Assembly (NCBI GenBank): GCA_023423715.1
Contig: JAFAFC010000013.1
Coordinates: 18,556-82,555 of the forward strand
Source: Bacteroidota bacterium
GTDB taxonomy: Bacteria > Bacteroidota > Bacteroidia > Flavobacteriales > Weeksellaceae
Direction of reading: 5' to 3'
Length of the DNA: 64,000 bases
Shown: positions 53,024-62,549 of the stretch, piece after piece
How the letters are laid out: every line of letters begins with the position of its first letter
Position numbering within the stretch: position 1 is the first letter of the stretch
Position numbers and translations under genes: made by a program
The notes under the pieces: generated by a model
The model's input: the letters and a program-made list of their open reading frames with translations, nothing else
Database searches by the model: none
Told to the model about the DNA's origin: nothing

Positions 53024-56000
53024 ATGACAGAAAATATACAACTTGAATACGACGCTTTTTTAAGGTCATTTAAAAGAAATATAGATGTACCTCATTCTTT
53101 TTTACTAGGTGCAGGAGCTTCAATTAGTTCTGGAATACAATCTGCTTACGATTGTATTTGGGAATGGAAAAAAGATATTTATCTATCAAAAAATATAAAT
53201 TCTGCGGAGTTTTACAAAAATCACAAAAATGAATCTGTTAGGAAAAGTATCCAAAATTGGTTAGATAATCAAGGACAATATCCTAAGCTTGATTCTACTG
53301 AAGAATATTCTTTTTACGCAGAAAAAGCATATCCCATTCCTGACGATAGGCGAAAATATTTTTTCAGTCTAATTGAAACTAAGGAACCATATATAGGATA
53401 TCGATTGCTTTGTCTTTTAGCAGAACATAATATTGCAAAATCTGTTTGGACCACAAATTTTGACGGATTGATTGTGCGTTGTGCCCATCAGAACAAATTG
53501 ACACCAATAGAAATTACATTAGACAATTCAGATAGAATATATAGAAATCAAAGCAGTAAAGAATTATTAACTATTGCTTTGCACGGAGATTACAAATTTT
53601 CCACATTAAAAAACACTGAAAAAGAACTAGATAATCAGGATGAAACTTTTAAAGATCAATTTTCCACTTATCACACAGATAAAAATTTAATTATTATCGG
53701 ATATAGTGGTAGAGATAAATCGCTAATGGATGCTATTTTAAAGGCTTTTTCAAAGAAAGGTTCTGGTAGATTATACTGGTGTGGATTTGGTGACCAAATT
53801 AATCAGGAAGTTTCCGATTTGATTGCACAAATTAGAGAATCTGGAAGAGAAGCCTATTACATATCAACGGACGGGTTTGACAAAACCTTAATACACTTAA
53901 CTAAATCTGCATTTGAAGGAAATTCTGCTGTAGAAAAACAAATTCAAGAAGCTTTGGAAACTTCAAATGATGATGAATATTCCAAAACAGAGTTTAGCCT
54001 AAATTTTACAAAGGCCGATAAATACATTAAGAGCAACTTACACCCAGTTACTTTTCCAAAAGAAATCTTTCAATTTGTGATTGATTATAACAATGAAAGA
54101 CCTTGGACATTTTTAAAAGAACTCACTAAAAACACAAATATTTGTGCTGTTCCTTTTAAAGGAAAAGTATTTGCAATCGGTACATTAACTGATATTGATA
54201 AGACTTTCAAAAATCATCTTAAATCAGAAATAAAAAGAGAGCATATTTCAAAGTTTGATGTTGAGAACGTTTCTGTATTTAGATCTTTAATGCTAAAAGC
54301 AATACTTAAATATTTTGCTAGTAAATACGAAATAGATACAAATTTTAAAGATAAAATATGGCTTAAAAATAGTGATAGTAAATACGGAAATATTAACATC
54401 CACAAAGCCTTAATGCTTTCATTTTATTTTGATAAGAACAGGCAGTTTGCATATTTAGCATTTGTACCAACAGTTTATTTAACATCTATAGATGAGATTT
54501 CAAAACAACAAAAACAATTACTAAGTAAGGGAAAACTTGAAAAACTTTTCAATGATAAGTATGATGAACTACTTGGTTTTTGGAATGGAATATTATTCCC
54601 AAATCAAAAATTAAAATTTGAATTTCCAGAAAACTCAGGAACAGGGTTTGAGTTCCAAATATCTTCAAATACGGCATATGGAGAAATTAATGTTTTAGAT
54701 CCTAATTTCAGAACGTATAACCCGAATAATTATAACAGAAATCAAACACAGTTTAAAGGTGTTCAATTTTTAGAACCTCAACTCATATTTAGAAATATAG
54801 CTACCGATATTGAGTTTAAGGATTATCATCCAATGAGAGGGCTTGTAAATAACAGACCTTTTGATGTAAATCTTAATGGAGTTATTTATACTAATGAAGT
54901 TAATCTCTCGGTTATTTGTGGTAAATTATACGCAGAAAAGCTATTTGATTTTCTTTCCAAAATTCAGATCAAACATTCAACCGAAAATATTAATCCTGAT
55001 TATTTAATTGATTATCCCGGTTTCGCATCAGCATTCAATTTACCGATCAATATACCTACCTATGAGAGTAACGAGAAATGGATGGATGTTGATTTTAGGG
55101 CAAATAATGAATTACAGAATCATGAAAATGCTCTAAAATTAGCTAGATTGATAACATCTAAAATTGAACAGATTGCTAACACACAAAGTCAAAGTACTGT
55201 TGTAGTATTTATTCCTGAAGAATGGCAACCTTTTGAAAGTTATATTTATGAAGGCGAGAGTTTTGATTTACACGATTATATCAAAGCATTTTCAGCTTCA
55301 AAAGGGATTGCAACACAATTGATAAGAGAAGATACATTAGAAGATAAATTAAAATGTCAGATTTATTGGTGGCTCTCTCTATCTTTTTATGTGAAATCTC
55401 TAAGAACCCCTTGGATTTTAAATAGTCAGGAAAAGAATACTGCTTACGCTGGAATTGGATATAGCATATCACGCATTCAAAATAAATCTGAAGTAGTGAT
55501 CGGTTGTAGTCATATTTATGATTCAAACGGCCAAGGATTGAAGTACAGACTTTCAAAAATTGACAACTACTTTTTAGATAACCGCAACAATCCTTATCTT
55601 TCTTTCAAAGATGCGTTTCAGTTCGGCGTATCAATTAGAGAACTATTCTATCAATCACTTGATAAATTACCAGAACGAGTGGTTATTCATAAAAGAACTC
55701 GGTTTACAGAAGATGAAATCAACGGTATAAAAGCTAGCCTTAACAAAGCTGGAATAAAGAAAATCGACCTGATAGAAATTAACTATGAAGTAGATGCACG
55801 ATTTGTGGCAATGAGTGTTTATCAAAACAACTTACAGGTTGATAGATTCCCAATATCAAGAGGAACTTGTATTGTTACAAATAAACATACTGCTCTTTTA
55901 TGGACACACGGAATCGTTCCCTCTGTTAGACAGACTAATTATAAATTTTATCTAGGTGGGAGAAGTATTCCTGCCCCAATTAAAATTGTGAAACATTATG

Positions 56001-56182
56001 GGGAGTCAAATATAAATACCATAGCAACAGAAATTTTAGGGTTAACAAAAATGAACTGGAACTCACTTGATTTGTATTCTAAATTACCCTCAACAATTGA
56101 CTCTTCAAATCAAATTGCCCGGATAGGAAAATTGCTTTCAAGATTTGAAGGTAAGACTTATGATTATAGGCTTTTTATATAA
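53024..56182 (+). CDS. SIR2-APAZ-pAgo single-chain defence protein (SPARSA-like)
   Basis: A 1052-residue fused protein. Residues 1-300 are a SIR2-like NADase domain: GAGAS at 29-33, TNFD at 144-147, HGD at 187-189 and GYSGRD at 226-231. The middle fits an APAZ region, and the C-terminal third resembles MID-PIWI (from about residue 790), with AGIGYSISRI where active PIWI has an Asp, so slicing is probably lost; the end DYRLFI is typical of Argonautes. Known fused SIR2-Ago proteins use a guide to sense invader DNA and deplete NAD+. It faces opposite to the tra and qat genes. Confidence 0.85.
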   Translation: MTENIQLEYDAFLRSFKRNIDVPHSFLLGAGASISSGIQSAYDCIWEWKKDIYLSKNINSAEFYKNHKNESVRKSIQNWLDNQGQYPKLDSTEEYSFYAEKAYPIPDDRRKYFFSLIETKEPYIGYRLLCLLAEHNIAKSVWTTNFDGLIVRCAHQNKLTPIEITLDNSDRIYRNQSSKELLTIALHGDYKFSTLKNTEKELDNQDETFKDQFSTYHTDKNLIIIGYSGRDKSLMDAILKAFSKKGSGRLYWCGFGDQINQEVSDLIAQIRESGREAYYISTDGFDKTLIHLTKSAFEGNSAVEKQIQEALETSNDDEYSKTEFSLNFTKADKYIKSNLHPVTFPKEIFQFVIDYNNERPWTFLKELTKNTNICAVPFKGKVFAIGTLTDIDKTFKNHLKSEIKREHISKFDVENVSVFRSLMLKAILKYFASKYEIDTNFKDKIWLKNSDSKYGNINIHKALMLSFYFDKNRQFAYLAFVPTVYLTSIDEISKQQKQLLSKGKLEKLFNDKYDELLGFWNGILFPNQKLKFEFPENSGTGFEFQISSNTAYGEINVLDPNFRTYNPNNYNRNQTQFKGVQFLEPQLIFRNIATDIEFKDYHPMRGLVNNRPFDVNLNGVIYTNEVNLSVICGKLYAEKLFDFLSKIQIKHSTENINPDYLIDYPGFASAFNLPINIPTYESNEKWMDVDFRANNELQNHENALKLARLITSKIEQIANTQSQSTVVVFIPEEWQPFESYIYEGESFDLHDYIKAFSASKGIATQLIREDTLEDKLKCQIYWWLSLSFYVKSLRTPWILNSQEKNTAYAGIGYSISRIQNKSEVVIGCSHIYDSNGQGLKYRLSKIDNYFLDNRNNPYLSFKDAFQFGVSIRELFYQSLDKLPERVVIHKRTRFTEDEINGIKASLNKAGIKKIDLIEINYEVDARFVAMSVYQNNLQVDRFPISRGTCIVTNKHTALLWTHGIVPSVRQTNYKFYLGGRSIPAPIKIVKHYGESNINTIATEILGLTKMNWNSLDLYSKLPSTIDSSNQIARIGKLLSRFEGKTYDYRLFI

Positions 56183-56201
56183 TAAATTTCATTCGATCAG
56201 T

Positions 56202-56248
56202 AATGATTAAGGGGAGTTTGTATAAGTTTCCCTTAATCATTTTTTTTG
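56202..56248 (+). terminator. strong rho-independent terminator after SIR2-Ago gene
   Basis: AATGATTAAGGG at 56202-56213 pairs with CCCTTAATCATT at 56230-56241, then eight T. It begins 20 bases after the stop. Confidence 0.9.
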
Positions 56249-56426
56249 TAAAATGGAAGAACTGGCTTTTGCTTTGAAGCTGTAACCTTGGCTATTACAA
56301 AGGACAGGATTATGAAAGACCAAATCTGATTTTGAAAGTTACAAAAACAAGCGATGAAAGGTCTTTATAAAGAAAAATATCTACAATGTTTTTTTTAGCT
56401 GTTTACCAACAACCTAGGGTCAAATT

Positions 56427-57155
56427 TTATTTCAAATTACTTATTAATCTTCTGAAATTCATATTTATAATCTTCTGAACTTCATAAATAGGGATATCCC
56501 AAATTTTTGATAAATACTCAAATACTTCTTCAACTTCGCCAGGTAATAAAGGCTCATTTCCTTTGTTAATAAAAGGTCCATCCGTTTCTGTTAATACATT
56601 TTCCTTTGGTATTTTAGATATTATTTTTTGACCAGATATTGACTTTATCATCGCAGGATTAATGGAGAAATAATAACCTTCATCTGAGATATTTTTAATT
56701 AAGTTAAGTCCTCCTGAATACCAATGAAAAATTGCATTTTGAATTTTATAGTGTATTAATAATTCAAAAACTTCCTTTTCTGCCTTTCTCGAATGTAAAC
56801 TAAGTATTTTCTTTTTATCAGAAACCAACTTTAAAATTCGATTAAATGAAGCTAGCTGAATATCTTTTGTTTCAATACCTTCTTTTGAAAAGTCTAATCC
56901 AATTTCACCAATATATGAAGTTTTAGACAGGTATGATTCAAATTTTGAAAACTCGTTTTTATGTAGGGTAGCATATAAGGGATGCATTCCTAAAGCCATC
57001 CTTACATATTTTTTTGATTGGAAAAAAGGTAGCCCCATCTCAAAATGACTGGGTAAATTTGTCATCGAAAAAACGGTAATACCTTTGTTTTCGCATATAT
57101 CTAAAATAACTTTAGGATTTTTATATAAATCTATGTGACAATGAGTATCTAACAT
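56427..57155 (-). CDS. qatD: QatD, TatD-family nuclease
   Basis: A 242-residue TatD-like metal-dependent hydrolase, likely a DNase. The first metal site is THCHID at residues 4-9; GEIGLDFS and SLHSRKAEKE give further ligands, and TETDGPF the late Asp. It is the last gene of the qat operon, directly after qatC (one base between). Together with QatA, B and C it forms the Qat anti-phage system. QatD is needed for defence in known systems. Confidence 0.88.
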   Translation of the reverse strand: MLDTHCHIDLYKNPKVILDICENKGITVFSMTNLPSHFEMGLPFFQSKKYVRMALGMHPLYATLHKNEFSKFESYLSKTSYIGEIGLDFSKEGIETKDIQLASFNRILKLVSDKKKILSLHSRKAEKEVFELLIHYKIQNAIFHWYSGGLNLIKNISDEGYYFSINPAMIKSISGQKIISKIPKENVLTETDGPFINKGNEPLLPGEVEEVFEYLSKIWDIPIYEVQKIINMNFRRLISNLK

Positions 57156-58478
57156 TTATAACCCAGCTTTTGTTTTTATGACTGAATTACCATTTTTGTC
57201 AATCCATTTGGATAATTCAATCCTTGTTCGCCATACTACATCAACATATTTATTCAATTTATTGATATTCTTTATACCATTAACTATTAATTCTGTTTTA
57301 ATATCATCTTTGGTTATATTTTTTTTAATAAAATCTAGGCAAATTCCTACATCTTGAGTTTTCTTCAGTTTAAAAGGTATTAAAGAATCTATATGGCTAC
57401 CATAAGTTGTTTTGTCAATTTGATTTAACAATGATGCTTGGCGATAAATACAAGGCATGCACACGCCACAATGAGTTGCAGAACGCTTTGTCCAAGTTTT
57501 TCTATGACCTCTCTTTCCACATGAGTTTGAAGATCCAATTATTTGTTTTAAAAATTGTAAGTCTTTGCAATTTTCAACCATTTCACCTTTTGTCATAAAT
57601 TCATATGGGTTAGAAATGTTACTAACAATATTTAGTTTGCTTAGAACCAAGTTAGTTTTATCTAACACAAATGAATGGGTTGTTCTCGTACTACAAGAAG
57701 TTCGTCTTGAAGCACTCAATGGATAATTCAGCGATACCGAACCATTTTCAGGTACAATAATTTCACTAACTTCCTTGCCTTGGGAAACTAAAAGTGCAAT
57801 ACCAATGAATAAAATCGAACGGCTTCTAAAGGTTGTCTCTCGTTTTGCAGTTGTTTGAGATAAAGTTACTTTTATAGAAGGTGTATGTTCAAAAAGCCCC
57901 GTGTATTTAACTTTTAATTTATCCAACAAAATATTTTGGTCACTTAAAGGACCTTTCATTTGGGGATCATAGTGAGATGCTAGAAGAATTTTGTCTTTAG
58001 GATGAGTGCTTAAAAAATCAACTGCTCCAATCAAAGAATCTAAGCCTCCTGAAAATAGGTTTAATTGCTTATACTTTTCCTTAAAATCAATCGATAATTC
58101 AACTTCCGGATTTGTAAAATCAGATTTATAAAAACTAATGCTCCAATAATCCCCAGTCAGAAAAGAAAAAAGTTCTTCCAAATCATTTTTGACATTATTC
58201 CAAACCTTTAGTTCTGAAACAGGGAATGATATATTTAGCTCTCTTGACCACCCATCAACTGAATGTTGTTTTCGGTTTACAAATCGATCAATCCCATAAA
58301 CCGAACATGTTATAAAGAAGAAATCTCTAATTTCCGAATTCACAGAAGTTGCAAATGGCAATAATGTTTTATAATCAACACTTACTGTAGAATAATCACC
58401 TTTATCTTCTTTAAGTTTTATATTTAGAATTCCACTTTTTAAATCATACTTAGGAATTTCTACTTTAATTTTTTTCAT
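57156..58478 (-). CDS. qatC: QatC, QueC-like protein
   Basis: A 440-residue protein with a QueC-like PP-loop domain: SGGLDSL about residue 143, and a Zn ribbon of four Cys (SCGKRGHRK and HCGVCMPCIYRQA, about residues 315-345). QueC makes the preQ0 precursor of queuosine, so QatC may modify DNA, RNA or QatB. It overlaps qatB by 14 bases. Confidence 0.87.
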   Translation of the reverse strand: MKKIKVEIPKYDLKSGILNIKLKEDKGDYSTVSVDYKTLLPFATSVNSEIRDFFFITCSVYGIDRFVNRKQHSVDGWSRELNISFPVSELKVWNNVKNDLEELFSFLTGDYWSISFYKSDFTNPEVELSIDFKEKYKQLNLFSGGLDSLIGAVDFLSTHPKDKILLASHYDPQMKGPLSDQNILLDKLKVKYTGLFEHTPSIKVTLSQTTAKRETTFRSRSILFIGIALLVSQGKEVSEIIVPENGSVSLNYPLSASRRTSCSTRTTHSFVLDKTNLVLSKLNIVSNISNPYEFMTKGEMVENCKDLQFLKQIIGSSNSCGKRGHRKTWTKRSATHCGVCMPCIYRQASLLNQIDKTTYGSHIDSLIPFKLKKTQDVGICLDFIKKNITKDDIKTELIVNGIKNINKLNKYVDVVWRTRIELSKWIDKNGNSVIKTKAGL

Positions 58479-59331
58479 TGCAGATGATTTTAATTATGGA
58501 ATCAAATATTTTCTCGATTTCTTTTCTTCCTTCAGCTTTATTCCAATCAATTTTTGATACAGCTCTTTGTGTATTTAAAACTTTTACACGACCTAATATG
58601 TCATCTTTTATTATTTTAAAAGTTTCTTTGCTGACTTCTTCTCCTTTTTGCTGTTGTATTTTTTCTTCAAAACGTTGTGATAAATGTTCGAAAATGTAAA
58701 GCCCCCAAAATTTACACAATGTATCCGCTAGTCCTTGACCATCAACCAATTCTTTTATTAAATCTTGATATTTCTTTACATCGTTATCCGATTGAGCTGC
58801 AATTTCTTTCATGATTTCACAAGAAGCTTTATTAGCAGCAGTTTCATCCATTCCTTGGTTGGAATCTGAACAATAAATTAATAAATAATCAATGACATCG
58901 TTAAACGATTTTCCTTGAAGTGAACCAAAACCAATATCAGTTAAAGTCTTATCAAGACCATTACTTGCTACACTTGTAAAAAATCCAGCAAGTTTACCCG
59001 CAGACTTTAATCCTGCTTTACCAATAGAGGATGATTTACCAGATGCAATAGCTTTACGACCACCACCTGTTTTTACTAGATTTCTAAACATTGATTTGAT
59101 ATGTTCAGTTCTTCTATCCAATATTTTTTTATACTGTTTAGAGTTATCACTGACTACAGGTTTTTTGCCATCATCATTTTCTTTTTTATCCTCTACATTC
59201 TCTTTAGCTTCTTCATCATCAAGCTTTTTTTCCTGTTCCAAGGTTTTAGCTAATTGAGTAATTGAATTTGATAAATCTCCCCAATTGGGTTCATTGGTTA
59301 CTCCTGGATTAATTCTTTGTGTAGTTCCCAT
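58465..59331 (-). CDS. qatB: QatB, Qat-system protein
   Basis: A 288-residue protein with no enzyme motif. The N-terminal 60 residues are charged and disordered (EEKKLDDEEAKENVEDKKENDDGK); the rest is helical and fits the QatB family by position and size. It starts at the last base of the qatA stop (TAATG) and overlaps qatC, so all are cotranslated. Confidence 0.8.
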   Translation of the reverse strand: MGTTQRINPGVTNEPNWGDLSNSITQLAKTLEQEKKLDDEEAKENVEDKKENDDGKKPVVSDNSKQYKKILDRRTEHIKSMFRNLVKTGGGRKAIASGKSSSIGKAGLKSAGKLAGFFTSVASNGLDKTLTDIGFGSLQGKSFNDVIDYLLIYCSDSNQGMDETAANKASCEIMKEIAAQSDNDVKKYQDLIKELVDGQGLADTLCKFWGLYIFEHLSQRFEEKIQQQKGEEVSKETFKIIKDDILGRVKVLNTQRAVSKIDWNKAEGRKEIEKIFDSIIKIICNEKN

Positions 59332-61211
59332 TAGTTATCACCATTTATTGCATTAAAAATTTGACTATCCTTTTTAAATACTTTATATAGTTTTTTCACC
59401 TCAACATTCTTAGATTCAATTAATTTAAAATTTTGAGCTAAACTGAATGGAATTTTTTTATTATCCACTTTATTGATAACCCTTGTATACGCATCAATCA
59501 CATCTGGACATTTTTGCGACATTAGTTCAATAAAAGCCTCATGTATTTCAGTTTTTTCAGGAGTTTTAGTGAGTTCTTTTTCAAGTAACGAAATCAATGT
59601 TTCATAATCTCCTTCACTTAATTTATCCTTAACTTCATTAGCTACAGTTCTTGTTAAGGCTGTTCCAGCAACAGGTTCAATTAACTTTTTTACTAATGAT
59701 CTGATATGTGGGGATACCAAGGAACTACCACTAATTGATGTTGTTAACTGGTCTCTAGTAATCCAATAATAATCTCTTAAATCTATATCTGTTAATTTTG
59801 GCTCTGCATTTAACCATTTTATCGTTTTATCTGTACCCCAGTCGGCAGAATATTTTTCTTTGATAATTTCAATACTATTTTTACTCGCAAGTGATTCTAA
59901 TTCTTTAAGTTCTTTAGATTCTCCTTTTTGAGATGATTGCCATTCATAAATTTGTCTGAATAAACTTTGTGATGAGTATTCAAGCACCATCAACTTAGCT
60001 AAAATATCCATTTTGAAATCAGCTATTTTTGCAACCCTCACCAATCTATCTCTTAATGAGTAAGTGTTTAAAAACCTTTTTATTTGTCTTGGATTACCTT
60101 TTAATCCTTCCGTTATAATAGGAGCTAAAGAAGCAATGATTGATACACTATTTGTTAGCTTACTTTTCTCTTCAGGTTTAAGAATTGAGTCAATATCTCC
60201 CAATCCAAATACGTCATATCTATTATTTTCTCTTGCTGTACAAAAAGCTTCTAAGACTTTATTGAAATCGCTACCAAGCTCTTTTTGACAGAACAATAAT
60301 GACAAATAAGTTTCGACCTCATTATCAGTCAATTTAGGGAGATAATAAGGGACTTGTATTAATTTTTCTAAATAGTCGCTAACAATTCTTTCATTTCGGC
60401 TTTCTACGTCTGAAGAGTTTTCAATACCATCTGTTTTGTAACGTAACTCTATTGCATGCCTTACAATTCTTGGGTCGGCACCAATAACGAAAGCAGTCTT
60501 ATCAACATTTAAAAATAGTTTAATAGCTTCTAGGTTTTCAATTAACCTATCAGGAGTGCAACGATCCAAATCATCAATAATTACAACAAGCTTTTCAATC
60601 TTAGATTTGTCAAGCATTTTTTTGAAATCATCTCTGAATTCACGTACCATCGTAATTTCATCTGCTTCATCTTTCTTGATTATACTACTCAAAAAACTTT
60701 CTGCTTCATCCCCCTTTAGTTTATTGGCTAACTCCGTAGGATCTATTTGAGAAAACTCATTTAATAGATAAGGTATTAATGAAACTCCTCCTGTGAGATA
60801 TGCTGAAGCAGCAGGAATCGCAATTTTTTTGAAGCCCAAACCCATTAAACGCATCCATTTAACAGACTTAAAAAGCTTTACTGTTTCATTCTTAACTTTT
60901 GGACCTAATTTTTTATGTTTTGCAAATTTTTCAATGATTGATTCTAATAATGCAGCTTTAGCATCATCATAACCTTCAAAAACCCAACCGTTAAAATACA
61001 AAACAAGAGTACCGTCTTTAAACCCATCTTTATCATCTCCAATCAGCTCTTTTTCTACTATTTTAAGTATGCTTGATTTCCCACTTCCCCAATCACCAAA
61101 AACACCGATTGTAACAGGTAGTACATCATTATCATTAATCACATCTACAATTAAATCTGCATGAACTTTAAAACCGAGTAAATCATCAGAGGTTTCATTA
61201 TCTGCCCACAT
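59331..61211 (-). CDS. qatA: QatA, KAP-family P-loop NTPase
   Basis: A 626-residue KAP NTPase. The Walker A is GDWGSGKSS at 39-47 and the Walker B LVVIIDDLDRC about residue 212; LKGNPRQIKRFLN near residue 380 is typical of KAP proteins. There is a hydrophobic pair near residues 125-150 that may be a membrane loop (MGLGFKKIAIPAASAYLTGGVSLIPYLL). First gene of qatABCD, 282 bases left of the traD stop. Confidence 0.9.
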   Translation of the reverse strand: MWADNETSDDLLGFKVHADLIVDVINDNDVLPVTIGVFGDWGSGKSSILKIVEKELIGDDKDGFKDGTLVLYFNGWVFEGYDDAKAALLESIIEKFAKHKKLGPKVKNETVKLFKSVKWMRLMGLGFKKIAIPAASAYLTGGVSLIPYLLNEFSQIDPTELANKLKGDEAESFLSSIIKKDEADEITMVREFRDDFKKMLDKSKIEKLVVIIDDLDRCTPDRLIENLEAIKLFLNVDKTAFVIGADPRIVRHAIELRYKTDGIENSSDVESRNERIVSDYLEKLIQVPYYLPKLTDNEVETYLSLLFCQKELGSDFNKVLEAFCTARENNRYDVFGLGDIDSILKPEEKSKLTNSVSIIASLAPIITEGLKGNPRQIKRFLNTYSLRDRLVRVAKIADFKMDILAKLMVLEYSSQSLFRQIYEWQSSQKGESKELKELESLASKNSIEIIKEKYSADWGTDKTIKWLNAEPKLTDIDLRDYYWITRDQLTTSISGSSLVSPHIRSLVKKLIEPVAGTALTRTVANEVKDKLSEGDYETLISLLEKELTKTPEKTEIHEAFIELMSQKCPDVIDAYTRVINKVDNKKIPFSLAQNFKLIESKNVEVKKLYKVFKKDSQIFNAINGDN

Positions 61212-61493
61212 ATATAAGGATATTAGTTGTTAAAAAAATAATTTCAATCGCTTTTAGTTTTGAAACAAATTCGGTCAGCTTAACAGAAAACAATTAAAAT
61301 TTTATGGAATAGTAAATATATACATTTTAACTCTTATTATTTTCTTTTGATTGAGGATAATTCAAGAGCGTTTTTCGGAATTTCGGGAAATAATATAAGT
61401 ATATATCAAAAGTTTTTTCGGGGATTTATTGAGAAGTTTAAATTATGAAAAGAATCAAAAAAAATTTGCTTCAAAAGCAGGAGAATAACTTTT

Positions 61494-62129
61494 TCACACA
61501 AACTCCCCAATGTCAAAATCACTCAAATCACTTTTCCGCAAAGTGGAAGAACCGGCTTCCGTTTCAGATGAAAGGGTACTATCCAAAAGCTCGGCTATTC
61601 TTCGGGAAGCATCTTCCATAGAATTTTCCAATAGGTTGAATAACTCAGTTCCCTGTATTTTTTGAACTATCGCTATCGCTGTTTCCTTTTGGGCTGGTTC
61701 CAATTCTTCTTTTTGGAGCAAAACCCCCACGGAGCTTAGTTCTTCAAAGGTAACCCCTTGGGCAAAACCGTTATCACCACCAGATATTCCGTACCTGTTC
61801 CATTCTTCTTCTTCTTCCTCCAAATCAGGCACATTTCTGAAAACTTCGTCCAGCTCTTCCTGCGGAATTTGAATACTTACGTTTTCATTTTCGTCGTATT
61901 CAATGTCTAAATTAGCAGGGTTTATTTCCTTTTCCTGAATTTGGCGTTCAGTGGCAGTGTTTGGCACTGAAAGGCGTTCTACAGGTTTGGGCTGTCCCAT
62001 AATATCGGGTAAGTTCGGATTGACTTTTTTCTGCGGAGGTTCTTGTTTCGACCTTTTATGAGTTATAATTTTATCCTGCAATAGTAGGACAATGACTATG
62101 AGTAGGCATATCACAATTACTATTTCCAT
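61494..62129 (-). CDS. traD: conjugal transfer protein TraD
   Basis: A 211-residue protein with one N-terminal membrane span (EIVIVICLLIVIVLLLQDKI) and a long acidic body (QIPQEELDEVFRNVPDLEEEEEEWNRYG). This matches the Bacteroides TraD position and layout. The coding sequence carries one copy of the 29-base repeat (61941-61969), read as SVPNTATERQ. The defence genes follow it on the left. Confidence 0.75.
   Translation of the reverse strand: MEIVIVICLLIVIVLLLQDKIITHKRSKQEPPQKKVNPNLPDIMGQPKPVERLSVPNTATERQIQEKEINPANLDIEYDENENVSIQIPQEELDEVFRNVPDLEEEEEEWNRYGISGGDNGFAQGVTFEELSSVGVLLQKEELEPAQKETAIAIVQKIQGTELFNLLENSMEDASRRIAELLDSTLSSETEAGSSTLRKSDLSDFDIGEFV
61941..61969. repeat. copy of the TTGGCGTT...GTTTGGCACTG repeat inside traD
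   Basis: Identical to the copy at 63692-63720 at 27 of 29 positions. It is read in traD as SVPNTATERQ on the minus strand. A further partial unit (AAAGGCGTT) follows at 61969. Confidence 0.7.
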
Positions 62130-62132
62130 AGC

Positions 62133-62537
62133 TTATAGAATAGGTTTAAAATGTTCGTTGAAATAATCGGTAATATCTTCACCGTACTCCCTGAAATGAT
62201 GTTCGAGAATGTTGTCAATGTAAGAGTAGAGCGTTGTTCTTTCTTCCCTTGTCAGTTGAACGATGCGGAGCAATCTTTCGTGGTATTCAGGGCGTATGTA
62301 AACGACCTTGCCGTTACGCCCCGATGGAAACCGATTGACCAAAAACGTTTCCTCATAGGCCACTTTTTTTGATGAACTGTTACGGGCTTTTTCCCTTGGC
62401 TTGGTTTCCTTTGGTACATCCTGCTTTTTGTTATTGCCCGGTGGAGCTACAAGCTCATCGCCGCTTATGATGTTCATAAGGTATTCCTCATCAACATTGG
62501 GCTTTTCAAAATCGTTGTTTTTGTTATTTGAAGCCAT
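62133..62537 (-). CDS. DUF3408 conjugation protein
   Basis: A 134-residue protein whose C-terminal half carries the DUF3408 signature (PEYHERLLRIVQLTREERTTLYSYIDNILEHHFREYGEDI), a ribbon-helix-helix-like DNA-binding region seen beside ParA in Bacteroidetes ICEs (traB/traC position). The N-terminal half is Lys-rich and disordered. It is 12 bases after traA and three before traD. Confidence 0.82.
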   Translation of the reverse strand: MASNNKNNDFEKPNVDEEYLMNIISGDELVAPPGNNKKQDVPKETKPREKARNSSSKKVAYEETFLVNRFPSGRNGKVVYIRPEYHERLLRIVQLTREERTTLYSYIDNILEHHFREYGEDITDYFNEHFKPIL

Positions 62538-62549
62538 ACTTTACTGTTT

